From Caldisphaera sp. (GTDB taxonomy: Archaea > Thermoproteota > Thermoprotei_A > Sulfolobales > Acidilobaceae), in the NCBI GenBank assembly GCA_002877855.1, contig PNIA01000002.1:1-62403 (forward strand): a stretch of DNA of 62,403 nucleotides. The letters are read 5' to 3'. Under the pieces are notes generated by a model. That model was given only the letters and a program-made list of their open reading frames with translations, was not told the origin of the DNA and did no database searches. The position numbers and the translations under genes were made by a program. Below, one piece after another: positions 43,760 to 53,022 of this stretch. Position 1 is the first letter of the stretch. Every line of letters starts with the position of its first letter.

Positions 43760-44358
43760 ACCACCCTGTTAAGCATTTCACATGCATCTTTCCAACTATA
43801 TTTAGTATATAACTTGTTTTTATTCTCTTCTAAAATTCTAGAAGAGATACCTGCATTTATAACTATATCTAGAGATTTTTTCCTCATTACCAAAATGCAT
43901 GCCAATAGCTTTTTCGTTGAATTGCTGGCATTAATCCTGCTAATTTTAGTAAATGATTCTTTAACTTCATTAGAAATTTTTTCCAATAAATCTTTGTTTA
44001 CGCTAGTTATTAAACCATCTTCTTCTATAGCAGTTTTATAACCCAATTTGTTTAAAATAAATCCTATTACTTCTAAATAAGTTTTATTATAGTTACCGAG
44101 AATCTTTGACATTTCATTGTTATCATATTTAATGCCATTAATTCTATTTTCACTATAAGGCATTACAATTTCTCTTATCTTCGATTTTATTTCCTTTATA
44201 TTTCTATTTGAATTAATAAAACTTATTGACATAATATTATTCTCAACCTTAATTATTGCTTCCTGAGAAGATACAATACCACCTATCTTTTTCATAATAT
44301 TTTCTAAATCGCTTCCCTTCTTTAATTGCAAAACAATCTTCCTTTTTTGGGGTTTCAT
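43756..44358 (-). CDS. Conserved archaeal hypothetical (DUF2067-like)
   Basis: A 200-residue soluble protein lying between csl4 and rpoL, the place where crenarchaeal DUF2067 proteins are found. It has an N-terminal alpha/beta part (KIVLQLKKGSDLENIMKKIG) and a helical C-terminal part. No catalytic motif stands out. I prefer ATG 44358 because GGTG lies 6 nt upstream; an in-frame GTG three codons earlier overlaps that site. It ends in a 4-nt overlap with rpoL. A role in RNA processing is only suggested by context. Confidence 0.6.
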   Translation of the reverse strand: MKPQKRKIVLQLKKGSDLENIMKKIGGIVSSQEAIIKVENNIMSISFINSNRNIKEIKSKIREIVMPYSENRINGIKYDNNEMSKILGNYNKTYLEVIGFILNKLGYKTAIEEDGLITSVNKDLLEKISNEVKESFTKISRINASNSTKKLLACILVMRKKSLDIVINAGISSRILEENKNKLYTKYSWKDACEMLNRVV

Positions 44359-44367
44359 AAAAAACAC

Positions 44368-45000
44368 CTATGGTGGCATTAATAAAGTTCTCTTTAATTC
44401 GATTCTTAATAAACGTGATGATGCCAAATTTGAAATTTTCCTTTTTTCTACATTTCCACACCTTGGGCATTTCATAGTATTATTTTCTCCTGGCAGCATT
44501 ATAGATCCACATTTCGAACAAGTAGAATAAATAACGCCAAGCTGAGGTCCTTTTAAAGTTAAATTATATGGATTAGTTTGATTTGTAACTTTAGCTAAAA
44601 TTATATCATTAGGCTTTACAATTTCTTGCAAATCATTATTTTTTTCTAACCCTGCCTGGTTAGACAATATCGAGCCTGATAATGGGCCAGAAAATTCGGC
44701 TTCCCATTGTGGTCTTGGATATAAAATAAGCGAGCCATAAATATCTACAAATATTATGTTTTCTCTTACTGTAGAGACAGAGCCCACTACTATACTTCCC
44801 TTTTTTGGCAATTTAATTTTCTTTTTCGGATTTATATTTATTATTTTATTGTTAAAATCTATAGATATTTTACCTACCAATGATGATCTAATAAAACCTG
44901 TTAAAAAATCAATATAAGTTCCTTCTCCTTCAACAAATTCTTCTTGCTGTGCAACTATTTGCCCTGGAACCACTACACTATCTTTCAAATAATATGACAT
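44368..45000 (-). CDS. csl4: Exosome complex RNA-binding subunit Csl4
   Basis: Csl4 caps the archaeal exosome and helps select RNA substrates. The 210 residues have an N-terminal domain (KDSVVVPGQIVAQQEEFVEG), an S1 domain in the middle (KGSIVVGSVSTVRENIIFVD) and a C-terminal zinc ribbon with CSKCGSIM and KCPRCGNV. It overlaps the methyltransferase gene upstream by 23 nt. Rrp4, Rrp41 and Rrp42 are not in the window. Confidence 0.9.
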   Translation of the reverse strand: MSYYLKDSVVVPGQIVAQQEEFVEGEGTYIDFLTGFIRSSLVGKISIDFNNKIININPKKKIKLPKKGSIVVGSVSTVRENIIFVDIYGSLILYPRPQWEAEFSGPLSGSILSNQAGLEKNNDLQEIVKPNDIILAKVTNQTNPYNLTLKGPQLGVIYSTCSKCGSIMLPGENNTMKCPRCGNVEKRKISNLASSRLLRIELKRTLLMPP

Positions 45001-45598
45001 CCACTTTTACCCTCCTAATTCTACTTCTATGATGAGCCATAGAGGCTACTATCGGGAATTTCCTACTCTTAATTAGTCTCAGCCTGTACCCCCACTTAGA
45101 ACTAAGTTTTGTGTGGTAGCTTATATTTCCTGACTTAAGTATAGAATAAACTTTATTTGGTTTTTTCGAAAACGCAAACTCCAAAAATTCAGTGTCAGCA
45201 TTTCTTTTCCAAATACCAAAGGGCGGGTTCATAAAGATAATATCAATTGAACCTTCTTTAATCAATCCTAAATTCTTATTTACATATGTCTTTATAAATA
45301 TAAGCCTTCCCTCTAAATTAAATTTTTTAACAGAGCCCATACAATCGTGATAAAATCTATCATCTATCTCTAAGGCAATAGACTTTAAAGCACCCATTAA
45401 AAGAGAAGCAATAGCTATCCTGCAAGTTCCAGCTCCTAAATCCATTGTAATCGAATTTTCTAATAACCCAGAAAGATATGAGTCTTGAATCATATCAAGT
45501 ATCAGTTCTGAAGGAGTAGAGTATTGCTCTAGCTCTCTCTTTGGATTAGTTATCTTTGGTATCTCCTTTTCAATTAAAACTTTTAAATTACCAATCAT
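44978..45598 (-). CDS. METTL5-like RNA N6-adenine methyltransferase
   Basis: A 206-residue SAM-dependent methyltransferase. It has LEQYSTPSELILDMI, then the SAM site ITMDLGAGTCRIAIASLLMGA, the acidic ALEIDD, and the catalytic DIIFMNPPFGIW. NPPF plus the 'LEQY-TP' opening is characteristic of the METTL5 group, which modifies small-subunit rRNA. It lies between dph2 (1-nt gap) and csl4 in a translation-linked operon. The exact target is inferred from the family. Confidence 0.82.
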   Translation of the reverse strand: MIGNLKVLIEKEIPKITNPKRELEQYSTPSELILDMIQDSYLSGLLENSITMDLGAGTCRIAIASLLMGALKSIALEIDDRFYHDCMGSVKKFNLEGRLIFIKTYVNKNLGLIKEGSIDIIFMNPPFGIWKRNADTEFLEFAFSKKPNKVYSILKSGNISYHTKLSSKWGYRLRLIKSRKFPIVASMAHHRSRIRRVKVDVILFER

Positions 45599-45599
45599 T

Positions 45600-46634
45600 T
45601 TACCACGGGAACAAATATCTATCTAATTTCTTATTTAATGCCATATAAGCTTCTCCAGGAGTTAAAATTGGTTTATCATAATATAAAAGATCATCTATAG
45701 GTATTCTTGGGCAGCTGGTAATAGCAAATGCGTCAAACCAATCATTATCTATAGATCTTAATGACAATTCATTTATATTTTCTGCTAAGAGAAGAACATA
45801 ATCCTTACCTTTAAGCATCTTGATTATAATATTAATAATATATGGTCTATATTGTCCGGTTTTCAAACCTATTATAATTCCCCAATGATTTGCATCCATT
45901 GCTTGCGAAACTTTAAATAACCTTTGTTTATAATATTTATAACCAATAGGAGTAAAATCAACAACCCTATTAGAATACAAATCAATTTGTATAACTGGCT
46001 TTAATGTAGCTAAATATAAACCCAACGGATGAAATTCTCCTCCTCCTAAAAAGACATATCCTTCAGAATCCCTAAAAATAGATGCCCTAAAATCGCACCC
46101 TAAAATTTGACCCGGTTCATAATATGGTTGAAACCCATTAGATTTTTTTACTTTAAATCCCCTTTTTTCTAGTTCATTATATAAAAAACTATATAGATGT
46201 GTGTGTTGTGAAGTCAAAGCTATTGATATTGTTCTTAAACTCTTTTCTTTCAATAGCTCTGATGCTTTATCTATAATTTCTTCAGTAAGCTGAAGCTTGC
46301 TTAATGCCTTAACATAAATAATTTGCCAATTTCTATTATCTGGATTTACTGATTTACTTGCTAGGTATTCTGGATACGGAGAGTGACCTATATGCATTAT
46401 TAAATCAGGTTTTATTATTTTAAATATTTGATTATATTGAAGATCGCATGCACCATAAGTATTTTCTATGCTAATTATTGAATCTATTGAAAATCTTTCT
46501 TTTACACACTTTGTTATTTGCAAAGAAAACTGTTTCATACCATCTGGTAGCTGAATCAATGCGGTTTTGCCTTTTATATCTACGTCTGGAAAGACTAAAG
46601 TATATGGTATGTTACAATCTAAATAAGTTGGCAT
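45600..46634 (-). CDS. dph2: Diphthamide synthase Dph2 (3-amino-3-carboxypropyl transferase)
   Basis: Catalyses the first step of diphthamide formation on elongation factor 2, by an unusual radical-SAM-like mechanism with a [4Fe-4S] cluster held by three cysteines. The 344-residue protein shows these in ENTYGACDLQY, ILGCDFRAS and ITSCPRIPIDD, with IQLPDGMKQF near the N-terminus and VFLGGGEFHPLG in the centre. It starts 14 nt after the L10e stop and ends next to the methylase gene. Confidence 0.92.
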   Translation of the reverse strand: MPTYLDCNIPYTLVFPDVDIKGKTALIQLPDGMKQFSLQITKCVKERFSIDSIISIENTYGACDLQYNQIFKIIKPDLIMHIGHSPYPEYLASKSVNPDNRNWQIIYVKALSKLQLTEEIIDKASELLKEKSLRTISIALTSQHTHLYSFLYNELEKRGFKVKKSNGFQPYYEPGQILGCDFRASIFRDSEGYVFLGGGEFHPLGLYLATLKPVIQIDLYSNRVVDFTPIGYKYYKQRLFKVSQAMDANHWGIIIGLKTGQYRPYIINIIIKMLKGKDYVLLLAENINELSLRSIDNDWFDAFAITSCPRIPIDDLLYYDKPILTPGEAYMALNKKLDRYLFPW

Positions 46635-46648
46635 TATTTAATCTCCTA

Positions 46649-47164
46649 TTATTGCTTGCTTTCAAGGATAATAATTCTTGTCTTTAAAGGAAGTTTAGAA
46701 GCACCCCTTCTTAAAGCTTCCTTTAAAGCTTCAATATTGCTTTTCTTCCCCCATATTTCTATTAGCCTGTCTCCATTATCAATTATAGCGGCAACACCTA
46801 CAGGAGTACCAAACGATAACCTCATTCCATCTTGTAATCTGTCTGCTCCAGCAAAAGCCATCATCTTATTTTCTCTTATTACTTGATGCGGGTATTTAGG
46901 CATTCTCATATAATAATTGGAATCACCAACTGTAGTTGATAAATACTTGCTAGTCATAACTCTAGCTGATTCCAAGGCATTAGACCTTATTTGACCTCTT
47001 TCCAAAGAAATTAACTCTAGCTTTACTTCATAATTTCTTAACAATTCTTTATTTCCTATCTCAAATTTTGTTATTTTAGGCTGAGGTGCTCCGTGTATAT
47101 ATTCTTTCCTTGTATATGGCTGGCTTGTTATATGTGAATAGCATCTTCCTGGTCTCATTGGCAT
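46649..47164 (-). CDS. rpl10e: 50S ribosomal protein L10e (uL16)
   Basis: A large-subunit protein near the peptidyl transferase and tRNA sites. The 171 residues begin [20 protein letters not shown] and include [40 protein letters not shown] and [14 protein letters not shown], diagnostic of L10e. It is the first gene of the minus-strand operon leading to dph2, methylase, csl4 and rpoL. Confidence 0.95.
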   Translation of the reverse strand: MPMRPGRCYSHITSQPYTRKEYIHGAPQPKITKFEIGNKELLRNYEVKLELISLERGQIRSNALESARVMTSKYLSTTVGDSNYYMRMPKYPHQVIRENKMMAFAGADRLQDGMRLSFGTPVGVAAIIDNGDRLIEIWGKKSNIEALKEALRRGASKLPLKTRIIILESKQ

Positions 47165-47351
47165 ACTAAATCACCCTAAAGAATATCTTGTAACCAGGCC
47201 TTTAAAAATTTGTATAAGTTTATTAGAGTTAAAAATAATTATAAAATTAAAACGATAAAAATAAAAATCTTAATTCAAACCATAAAACAATATAAATTCA
47301 ATAGATACCAAATTTAATAACCTTTTAAAATAAAAAAGAATTGGTGAGTGT

Positions 47352-48383
47352 ATGTCTACTATTTTGCCTGAAAACATAATTAATTTTTTGAGCAATGAGG
47401 TTCCTAAAATTACATCAGAAACTGATACCAAAAATGAAGTACCGAGAGACTTTTTAGAAAAAATGAAGAAGGAAGGGCTATTTAGCTTAAGAAAATATGG
47501 ACTAGAATCCCTTTATCATGCTGTTAGATTAACATCAAGATACAGCCCAGCTATTGCGCACATAATAATGATAAGTGGTATAGGTTCTTATAAATTAGGT
47601 CTTGATAACTCAGTTTTTTCAACTACCATAACTGAGCCTGGTGGGGGAACTGATGTAAAAGCTAATTTAAAAACTATTGCTGAAGAAAATCAAGAAGGAA
47701 GTGCAATAATTAATGGAGAAAAGATTTTTGGAAGTAACGCATTATATGCAACCCATTTTATTATACTTGCTCAAGGACCTCAAGGACCAACATTATATTT
47801 AGCTGAAAGGCAAAGCAACATAAAAGTAAAGCCCATGGAACTGATTAGTTTCAGAGGTGCAGGGATTTGCCAAGTTTTTTATGAAAATACAAAAGCAAAG
47901 AGAGTGGGACAACCTGGTAAAGGCTTGAGAGAGGCTCTAGAATTAATAAACTATGGTAGATTAGGTTATGGTTCAATAGGTTTAGGGATATCTGAAAGTA
48001 TATTAAATGAACTAGGAAAATCAGCTATAAGCAAAAAAATATTTGGTAAAGAACTTTCCGAATACCAATCTGTTAAATGGATGTTTGCTGAAATAGAGAC
48101 GAAAATCAGATTATTAGAATTGTTTATTAACAAAGCATTAGAAAAAATTAAAAATAGTAATAATTTGGATCCACTAGATGCAGCTATATCTAAAGTCATT
48201 GGAGCAGAAATAGCGCAAAGAGCAACATGGATTGGGGTTCAGTTACTTGGAGGGAAAGGACTAAGCGCTGGAACCTTAGTTGAAAGATTGGCCAGAGATT
48301 CAAGAGTTTTAGATATTGGCGAAGGTGCAAGAGAGGTTTTATTGGATTACATAGGAGAACAGGCAATAAAATTATATAAATAG
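47352..48383 (+). CDS. Short acyl-CoA dehydrogenase-like protein
   Basis: A 343-residue member of the ACAD family, about 50 residues shorter than usual and lacking part of the N-terminal helical domain. It keeps the TTITEPGGGTDVKA flavin motif (about residues 95-108), the middle beta domain and the C-terminal helices with VQLLGGKGLSAGTLVERLARD. IGEGAREVLL replaces YEGTxE, so the catalytic Glu is present but in a changed motif. GGTGAG precedes ATG. The altered N-terminus suggests an unusual substrate or a partner subunit. Confidence 0.85.
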   Translation: MSTILPENIINFLSNEVPKITSETDTKNEVPRDFLEKMKKEGLFSLRKYGLESLYHAVRLTSRYSPAIAHIIMISGIGSYKLGLDNSVFSTTITEPGGGTDVKANLKTIAEENQEGSAIINGEKIFGSNALYATHFIILAQGPQGPTLYLAERQSNIKVKPMELISFRGAGICQVFYENTKAKRVGQPGKGLREALELINYGRLGYGSIGLGISESILNELGKSAISKKIFGKELSEYQSVKWMFAEIETKIRLLELFINKALEKIKNSNNLDPLDAAISKVIGAEIAQRATWIGVQLLGGKGLSAGTLVERLARDSRVLDIGEGAREVLLDYIGEQAIKLYK

Positions 48384-48504
48384 TTAATATAATTGCTTTA
48401 TTAGATTAATAATACTTTTTAAAAACACTAATAACTGTTATTTTGTTTTAAAAAAGGAAAAATTTTTAAATATTAGAAATAAGTATTATAACCAGGTGAA
48501 AAAC

Positions 48505-48852
48505 GTGGAAATCAATAAAGAAGAAAAACCTATAAAGTCTTTGATACAATGTATTTCAGTTCCTGATTATGATCTAGCAGCCCAAATACTGGAATATCTA
48601 TTAGATAAAAAGGAACTAAGTGTTAGGGATTTAACCAAGGTATTAAACGTTAGTTACCCATTAATATTAAGAGTAGTAAACGATTTAGCGGGTTTAGGTA
48701 TCGTAGAAACAAGCAAGCTAAAGGTTGAAGGAAGAGGTAGACCAAGAAAATTAGTTAAAATAAACACAGGAAAATTACTAGATATGCTTGGCGATTGCAG
48801 AAAGAATTTAGATGAAGCAGAAACCCTATTAAAACAAAAACAAAGAATTTAA
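48505..48852 (+). CDS. Winged-helix DNA-binding protein
   Basis: A 115-residue probable regulator. A helix-turn-helix (LSVRDLTKVLNVSYPLILRV) is followed by the recognition helix and a wing with KVEGRGRPRKLVKI, an ArsR/TrmB-like arrangement. The C-terminal helix may serve dimerisation. I prefer GTG 48505 because AGGTGA lies just upstream; GTG 48496 overlaps that site. It sits between the short acyl-CoA dehydrogenase and tpiA (convergent), so it may control one of these, but there is no direct evidence. Confidence 0.7.
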   Translation: MEINKEEKPIKSLIQCISVPDYDLAAQILEYLLDKKELSVRDLTKVLNVSYPLILRVVNDLAGLGIVETSKLKVEGRGRPRKLVKINTGKLLDMLGDCRKNLDEAETLLKQKQRI

Positions 48853-48859
48853 ATTAAAT

Positions 48860-49531
48860 TTAAATACTGTTCATTGCCTCAGCAAAATCAATTAATATTT
48901 TATTTGGTTCTTTTGCCTTCATTATTGCACTTGCAATTAGAATTCCTGAAGCCCCTAATTCTAAAGCCTTTGTTGCATCTTCTGGTAGAGTAATTCCTGC
49001 TCCAGCTAGAACAGGTATATCATTTATAGCTTTAACGGCTTTTATAGACTCGGTTATTATTTCAGGTTTGGCCTTAGAAACTGGAATACCAGAGCCTATC
49101 AGCTCTGGTGGCTCAACAGCAACCATATCAGGCTTTAAATACGATATGCCAGCAGCTTCTCCGGCAGTATCTGCACATACTAGAGATTCTTTATTTGAGT
49201 TTCTTAATACTTTAACTATTCTTTCTATATCTCTATAAACAAGTTTATGTTCACTATGATTTATTATTGAACCTTTTACTTGCATGTATTTAATAGATTC
49301 TGCTGGCAGAAAACCAGTCTTTGCACCTATATCAAAAGGGTCTAAATGCTGCAAATATATATCATTGTAATAAGGATAAATTTTTTCTACTGTATATGAT
49401 GGAACCGCTAAAATTATTCTTACATTACTTAACTTTGAGGATAAGGTGTTAGAAGTCTTCGCTAACTCTAATGAAACATCATTAAAAGCAGTATCGTATG
49501 CCTTAAAATTCACAGCCAATATAGATTTCAT
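48860..49531 (-). CDS. tpiA: Triosephosphate isomerase, archaeal type
   Basis: Interconverts dihydroxyacetone phosphate and glyceraldehyde 3-phosphate. The 223-residue protein is of the shorter archaeal form. It has the Lys site LAVNFKAYD, the His site IINHSEHK, the Glu base in VAVEPPELIGSG and the phosphate-binding VLAGAGI and ELGASGILIAS. ATG 49531 follows GGGTGA; the upstream in-frame GTG overlaps this site. Confidence 0.95.
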   Translation of the reverse strand: MKSILAVNFKAYDTAFNDVSLELAKTSNTLSSKLSNVRIILAVPSYTVEKIYPYYNDIYLQHLDPFDIGAKTGFLPAESIKYMQVKGSIINHSEHKLVYRDIERIVKVLRNSNKESLVCADTAGEAAGISYLKPDMVAVEPPELIGSGIPVSKAKPEIITESIKAVKAINDIPVLAGAGITLPEDATKALELGASGILIASAIMKAKEPNKILIDFAEAMNSI

Positions 49532-49670
49532 AGATATATCACCCACTATAATGAGAATAGGAAGAAGTTAAATATTAAAATGCTATCAACTAAATATATC
49601 CTTATTTAAGAAAATTACTAGATTAACTTTTTAAAAAAAAAATAAAATAAAAATTAATTTAAAAGTTTAT

Positions 49671-50822
49671 TTAAGCTTCTAAATCATGCCTGATTATTGG
49701 CTTATATCCTAGCTCAAATGGCTTAAATTTATTCTCCAATCTTTTTAGCACATCAGGTAAAGTTGTGTATTCCATTTCCTCTGGACCTAATCTATGAGGC
49801 ATAAACGGGCCATGTCTTCTCATGTATTCTGCTATTATTTGAGCCTGCCTCCTGGTTTCATCATATGCAACATCATCAAAAAGATCGGTAGGCCCAATCA
49901 AATTTCCATTCTTTATATTAAATCCTAACCCTGCAACCCTTGGAGGACCATCAAATCTAGTCATTTTAGCATCTTTTATCCCTACAGGCATTAGTGGACC
50001 TGTATGGCTCCCTCTCATCCATCCTGCTACTAGATGCGGAAAACTAAATGGTTCTAATATTTCTCCTAATGCTGGAAATCCACTTTGTGCTCTAACTACC
50101 ATAACTGGATCGTCTTTCCCTATGTACTTACCAGCTATTAGATTCAATCTTTCAGAACTCATTGTTGAAGCTATTTCACCATCTTTTCTATGTACATATT
50201 TAACCACATATCTTGATGGAGTGCCAATCAATGCCAACAAATCATAGACTTCTTTTGGAACATCTAAATCAATAACCTTTCCTTCATAAATATCTAATAC
50301 TGTAAAAATAAATCCGTCATGCATTCTTGGATCTATAACCAAGCCAGCTGTATTAAAAGGATCTGCAAATATCTTATATAGAGGCATATTAAATGCTCCG
50401 GGCTCTGTCTTATCTGCCATAAATACAACAAGTGGTTCTGCGGGTCTTTCATTAAATTCCATTTCTGCAACTCCTGGGCCCATGCCTCTGACATTACCGC
50501 TAAATGAGTCACTAAGTAAATCTTGCCCTGCAGCATATAATCCCAATTCTTTTGCAATCTTTGTTGCTTCCTCAAAAGCATTCCACGCTGTTGAATGAAC
50601 ATCTTTATTATTAATACCTTTCTTGTGAGTCATAATTAATTGCAAGTCATCTCCAACTGCAGTAACATAAAAATCTACTATTGTGCCATTCTTTTTTGCC
50701 TCTGCCAAAACCCTAGTTGCTGCAAGCATGGTATCTGGATGTACTTTATGATGACCCGCTAAACTTCCTATATCTGCTTTTATAACACTTAATGTTACCT
50801 TCTCTCCAGTTTTTTCTGACAT
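49671..50822 (-). CDS. fbp: Fructose-1,6-bisphosphate aldolase/phosphatase
   Basis: The ancestral bifunctional enzyme of archaeal gluconeogenesis. The 383 residues match the family: LSVIKADIGSLAGHHKVHPD at the start with metal-binding Asp and His, AGQDLLSDSFSGNVRGMGPG, FMADKTEPGAFNMPLYKIF, and the C-terminal FDGPPRVAGLGFN. The Lys and Tyr that form the aldolase Schiff base belong to these regions. It is probably transcribed alone, with tpiA downstream across a gap. Together with PGI/PMI it gives a gluconeogenic set. Confidence 0.95.
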   Translation of the reverse strand: MSEKTGEKVTLSVIKADIGSLAGHHKVHPDTMLAATRVLAEAKKNGTIVDFYVTAVGDDLQLIMTHKKGINNKDVHSTAWNAFEEATKIAKELGLYAAGQDLLSDSFSGNVRGMGPGVAEMEFNERPAEPLVVFMADKTEPGAFNMPLYKIFADPFNTAGLVIDPRMHDGFIFTVLDIYEGKVIDLDVPKEVYDLLALIGTPSRYVVKYVHRKDGEIASTMSSERLNLIAGKYIGKDDPVMVVRAQSGFPALGEILEPFSFPHLVAGWMRGSHTGPLMPVGIKDAKMTRFDGPPRVAGLGFNIKNGNLIGPTDLFDDVAYDETRRQAQIIAEYMRRHGPFMPHRLGPEEMEYTTLPDVLKRLENKFKPFELGYKPIIRHDLEA

Positions 50823-50909
50823 AAAAATGCACCATGCAAATACTATAAATTCTAATACTTATAAATCTTTCATATTATGAAATATAAAATTCTTACAACT
50901 ACCTTTGTT

Positions 50910-51422
50910 TTACCATGGTACACTCTTTAAACCGAGCTTATATGCAGTATAGTTTGTTGCTCTATGAAGTAAATAAATTAACAATGCAAACAATAATATG
51001 GCATAAATATTAAATGATATCCTTAAAAACACATATAAGAAAACTAATGACCCTACATAAAAATCTAGTTGATCCAATAGAGGTGCGGGAGCTCCTCTTT
51101 GCAGACCAAGCCTTCTTTTAATAAAAGAAGCCATTAAGTCTCCTAATAGAGCTCCCAAAGATGAAACAAAAGACGGTAATAAAATATTATTCCAAATTAT
51201 TGCGCTTTCAATACCTCCTATTATCGTTCCTCCAACAATTCCAGCTAAAAATCCTCCCCAAGTCTTTCCATCTCCAAAAACTCTTCTTCCATCTCTCCAT
51301 TTTTTATTCATATCTATAGGAGGTAATCCATGAATTACAACTGGGGTACCATTTGCTACCATTGCCGGTATAACATATATGAATACTTTAAGCAAGTCGA
51401 TACAAAATGATACTATATCCAC
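50910..51422 (-). CDS. carS: CDP-archaeol synthase
   Basis: Activates unsaturated archaetidic acid with CTP in archaeal membrane-lipid synthesis. The 170-residue membrane protein has about four or five helices and the family motifs VANGTPVVIHG, FGDGKTWGGFLAGIVGG, and LLDQLDFYVGSLV near the C-terminus. It overlaps the RecA-like ATPase gene by 10 nt and ends the ribosomal protein transcript. Confidence 0.92.
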   Translation of the reverse strand: MDIVSFCIDLLKVFIYVIPAMVANGTPVVIHGLPPIDMNKKWRDGRRVFGDGKTWGGFLAGIVGGTIIGGIESAIIWNNILLPSFVSSLGALLGDLMASFIKRRLGLQRGAPAPLLDQLDFYVGSLVFLYVFLRISFNIYAILLFALLIYLLHRATNYTAYKLGLKSVPW

Positions 51423-51988
51423 ATCACACCATCTCTTGTAATTCTATATTCAAGCACCAAATTTATTGGTCTCTCAATTTTTAATTCAATTAATCCCTCC
51501 TTAAACTTTTTTGTTATTCCCACAACCTTAACCCATGGTAGAACCCATGTATCCATTGACATCTTGCTTTCCTCATCTATTTCAGATATTTGACCAGTAG
51601 CAAATCCACCCATCAAGCTTAATAGAGATGATATAAATGATAGCTCTTTTTCAGCAGTTTCATCATTAAATGATCTGAAGAGCCAATTAATTGAATCTAT
51701 TACTATGAATTCGTTGCTTAATGTTGATAAAATAACTTCCTTTAATAATTGTTCTTTAGTTATAACAGCTCTTATATTTAAATCATTATAAACATGCCTT
51801 GCAAAGGTTAACGTAGAAGATTCTGTTGCAATAAACGAAACCTTAAGACTTTTCGATAATAAATATTTAACAACTTCGAATGCTAAATGAGTTTTTCCAG
51901 TTGCTGGAGGGCCATAAATCACTATAAATTTTTTGCTATCTATAAAATTAGAAATAACTGGATGTAAACTACTCTTTAAAAAACTCAA
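51413..51988 (-). CDS. RecA/RadB-like P-loop ATPase
   Basis: A 191-residue ATPase with Walker A IVIYGPPATGKTHLAFEV (about residues 22-39) and Walker B FIVIDSINWLFRSF. The order resembles RadB and other short RecA-fold proteins without DNA-binding N-terminal domains. It overlaps rpl15 upstream by 4 nt and carS downstream by 10 nt. Roles in DNA repair or another ATP-driven process are possible. Its place in a ribosomal-protein operon gives no clear hint. Confidence 0.78.
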   Translation of the reverse strand: MSFLKSSLHPVISNFIDSKKFIVIYGPPATGKTHLAFEVVKYLLSKSLKVSFIATESSTLTFARHVYNDLNIRAVITKEQLLKEVILSTLSNEFIVIDSINWLFRSFNDETAEKELSFISSLLSLMGGFATGQISEIDEESKMSMDTWVLPWVKVVGITKKFKEGLIELKIERPINLVLEYRITRDGVMWI

Positions 51989-52497
51989 GAGCTTTCCTCT
52001 TCTTTATTTTCCTTTCCTTTTCCTTCTTTCTCCTCTTCTACTTTTTCCTCTATTATAACTTCTCCTCCTGATTCCTTTATCTTTTCAATAGCCTTTTTAG
52101 ATGCTTCTTTAACTATTACCTTTACTCTTTCATATATACTTCCTTGACCTATAAGCTTGTCAAATCCAAATTTTTTAAGATCTATAACATATTTATCCCC
52201 TTCAATGCTTACCTTATTTTGTTTCTTTAAATTGTATAATAAATTTGATAAATCTCTTATATTTATTGATTCTTTTTTATGGATTAGTCTATTTCTAGTA
52301 GTTATAAAACCCTTTGCACCAAACCAGTTCGGATAATATTTAAGCATCCACGATTTTCTATGTTTGTTCATACCAGAACCTCCTGTTCCACCTTTGCTTC
52401 CAGATTTTCTATGTTGACCTACTCTGCCCCAACCCATTGACCTAGACCTTCCTCTTAATTTCCTTGATTTCTTCCTTGTCCTTGCAGTTAATGCCAT
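51985..52497 (-). CDS. rpl15: 50S ribosomal protein L15 (uL15)
   Basis: The protein of 170 residues starts MALTARTRKKSRKLRGR, with GWGRVGQHRKSGSKGGTGGS and HRKSWMLKYYPNWFGAKG typical of archaeal L15. ATG 52497 lies just after GAGGGTGA; an upstream in-frame ATG overlaps this. The C-terminus is a long acidic/lysine tail (EEKEGKGKENKEEESS). In most archaea secY follows; here a RecA-like ATPase follows. Confidence 0.95.
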   Translation of the reverse strand: MALTARTRKKSRKLRGRSRSMGWGRVGQHRKSGSKGGTGGSGMNKHRKSWMLKYYPNWFGAKGFITTRNRLIHKKESINIRDLSNLLYNLKKQNKVSIEGDKYVIDLKKFGFDKLIGQGSIYERVKVIVKEASKKAIEKIKESGGEVIIEEKVEEEKEGKGKENKEEESS

Positions 52498-52545
52498 TTT
52501 TTCACCCTCAATCATAATACTTCTCAGAGTTAAAAATAAATTTGC

Positions 52546-53016
52546 TTAAGCCATATTAAGTATTAAATTATTAATTAATTTACCTCTATAACCCAATTCC
52601 CCTTGAGGATATAGCCTCTTTAATGACAATTTAAATCCCCCGCTTGGTGGATGCAATCTAAAGAATGGCTTAATCCCCTTATTTTCTAATTTGTGATAAT
52701 ACAATTCTTCTTTAATTATCTTATCTGCAAAATTCTCAATACCAAATCCAAATTTTTCTTTTAATAGATCATCTGTAATTGGTTTGTCTCCAACAAATCT
52801 GCCTCTTCGTTTAATTAATTCTATTAACGCATCTTTATCTATCTCTCCCCATGTTATTGCTGATTGACCTTCTTTTAATAAATTTTTTATCCCATTTAAA
52901 CTTTCTGGATACAAAACAGCAACAAAATTTCTTCTTAGCCTTAGATCATCTAAAACCCTTTCTACCTTGGGGTCTATACCTATAGATCCTTTTATCCTTA
53001 TTATAGCATATACCAA
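52546..53016 (-). CDS. rpl30: 50S ribosomal protein L30 (uL30)
   Basis: A 156-residue archaeal L30. It has AIIRIKGSIGIDPKVERVLD at the start, LRLRRNFVAVLYPES and, later, FFRLHPPSGGFKLSLKRLY. Archaeal and eukaryotic L30/L7 proteins are longer than bacterial ones, as here. It lies between rps5 (6-nt gap) and rpl15 in the spc-type order. Confidence 0.95.
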   Translation of the reverse strand: MVYAIIRIKGSIGIDPKVERVLDDLRLRRNFVAVLYPESLNGIKNLLKEGQSAITWGEIDKDALIELIKRRGRFVGDKPITDDLLKEKFGFGIENFADKIIKEELYYHKLENKGIKPFFRLHPPSGGFKLSLKRLYPQGELGYRGKLINNLILNMA

Positions 53017-53022
53017 ACTAAT

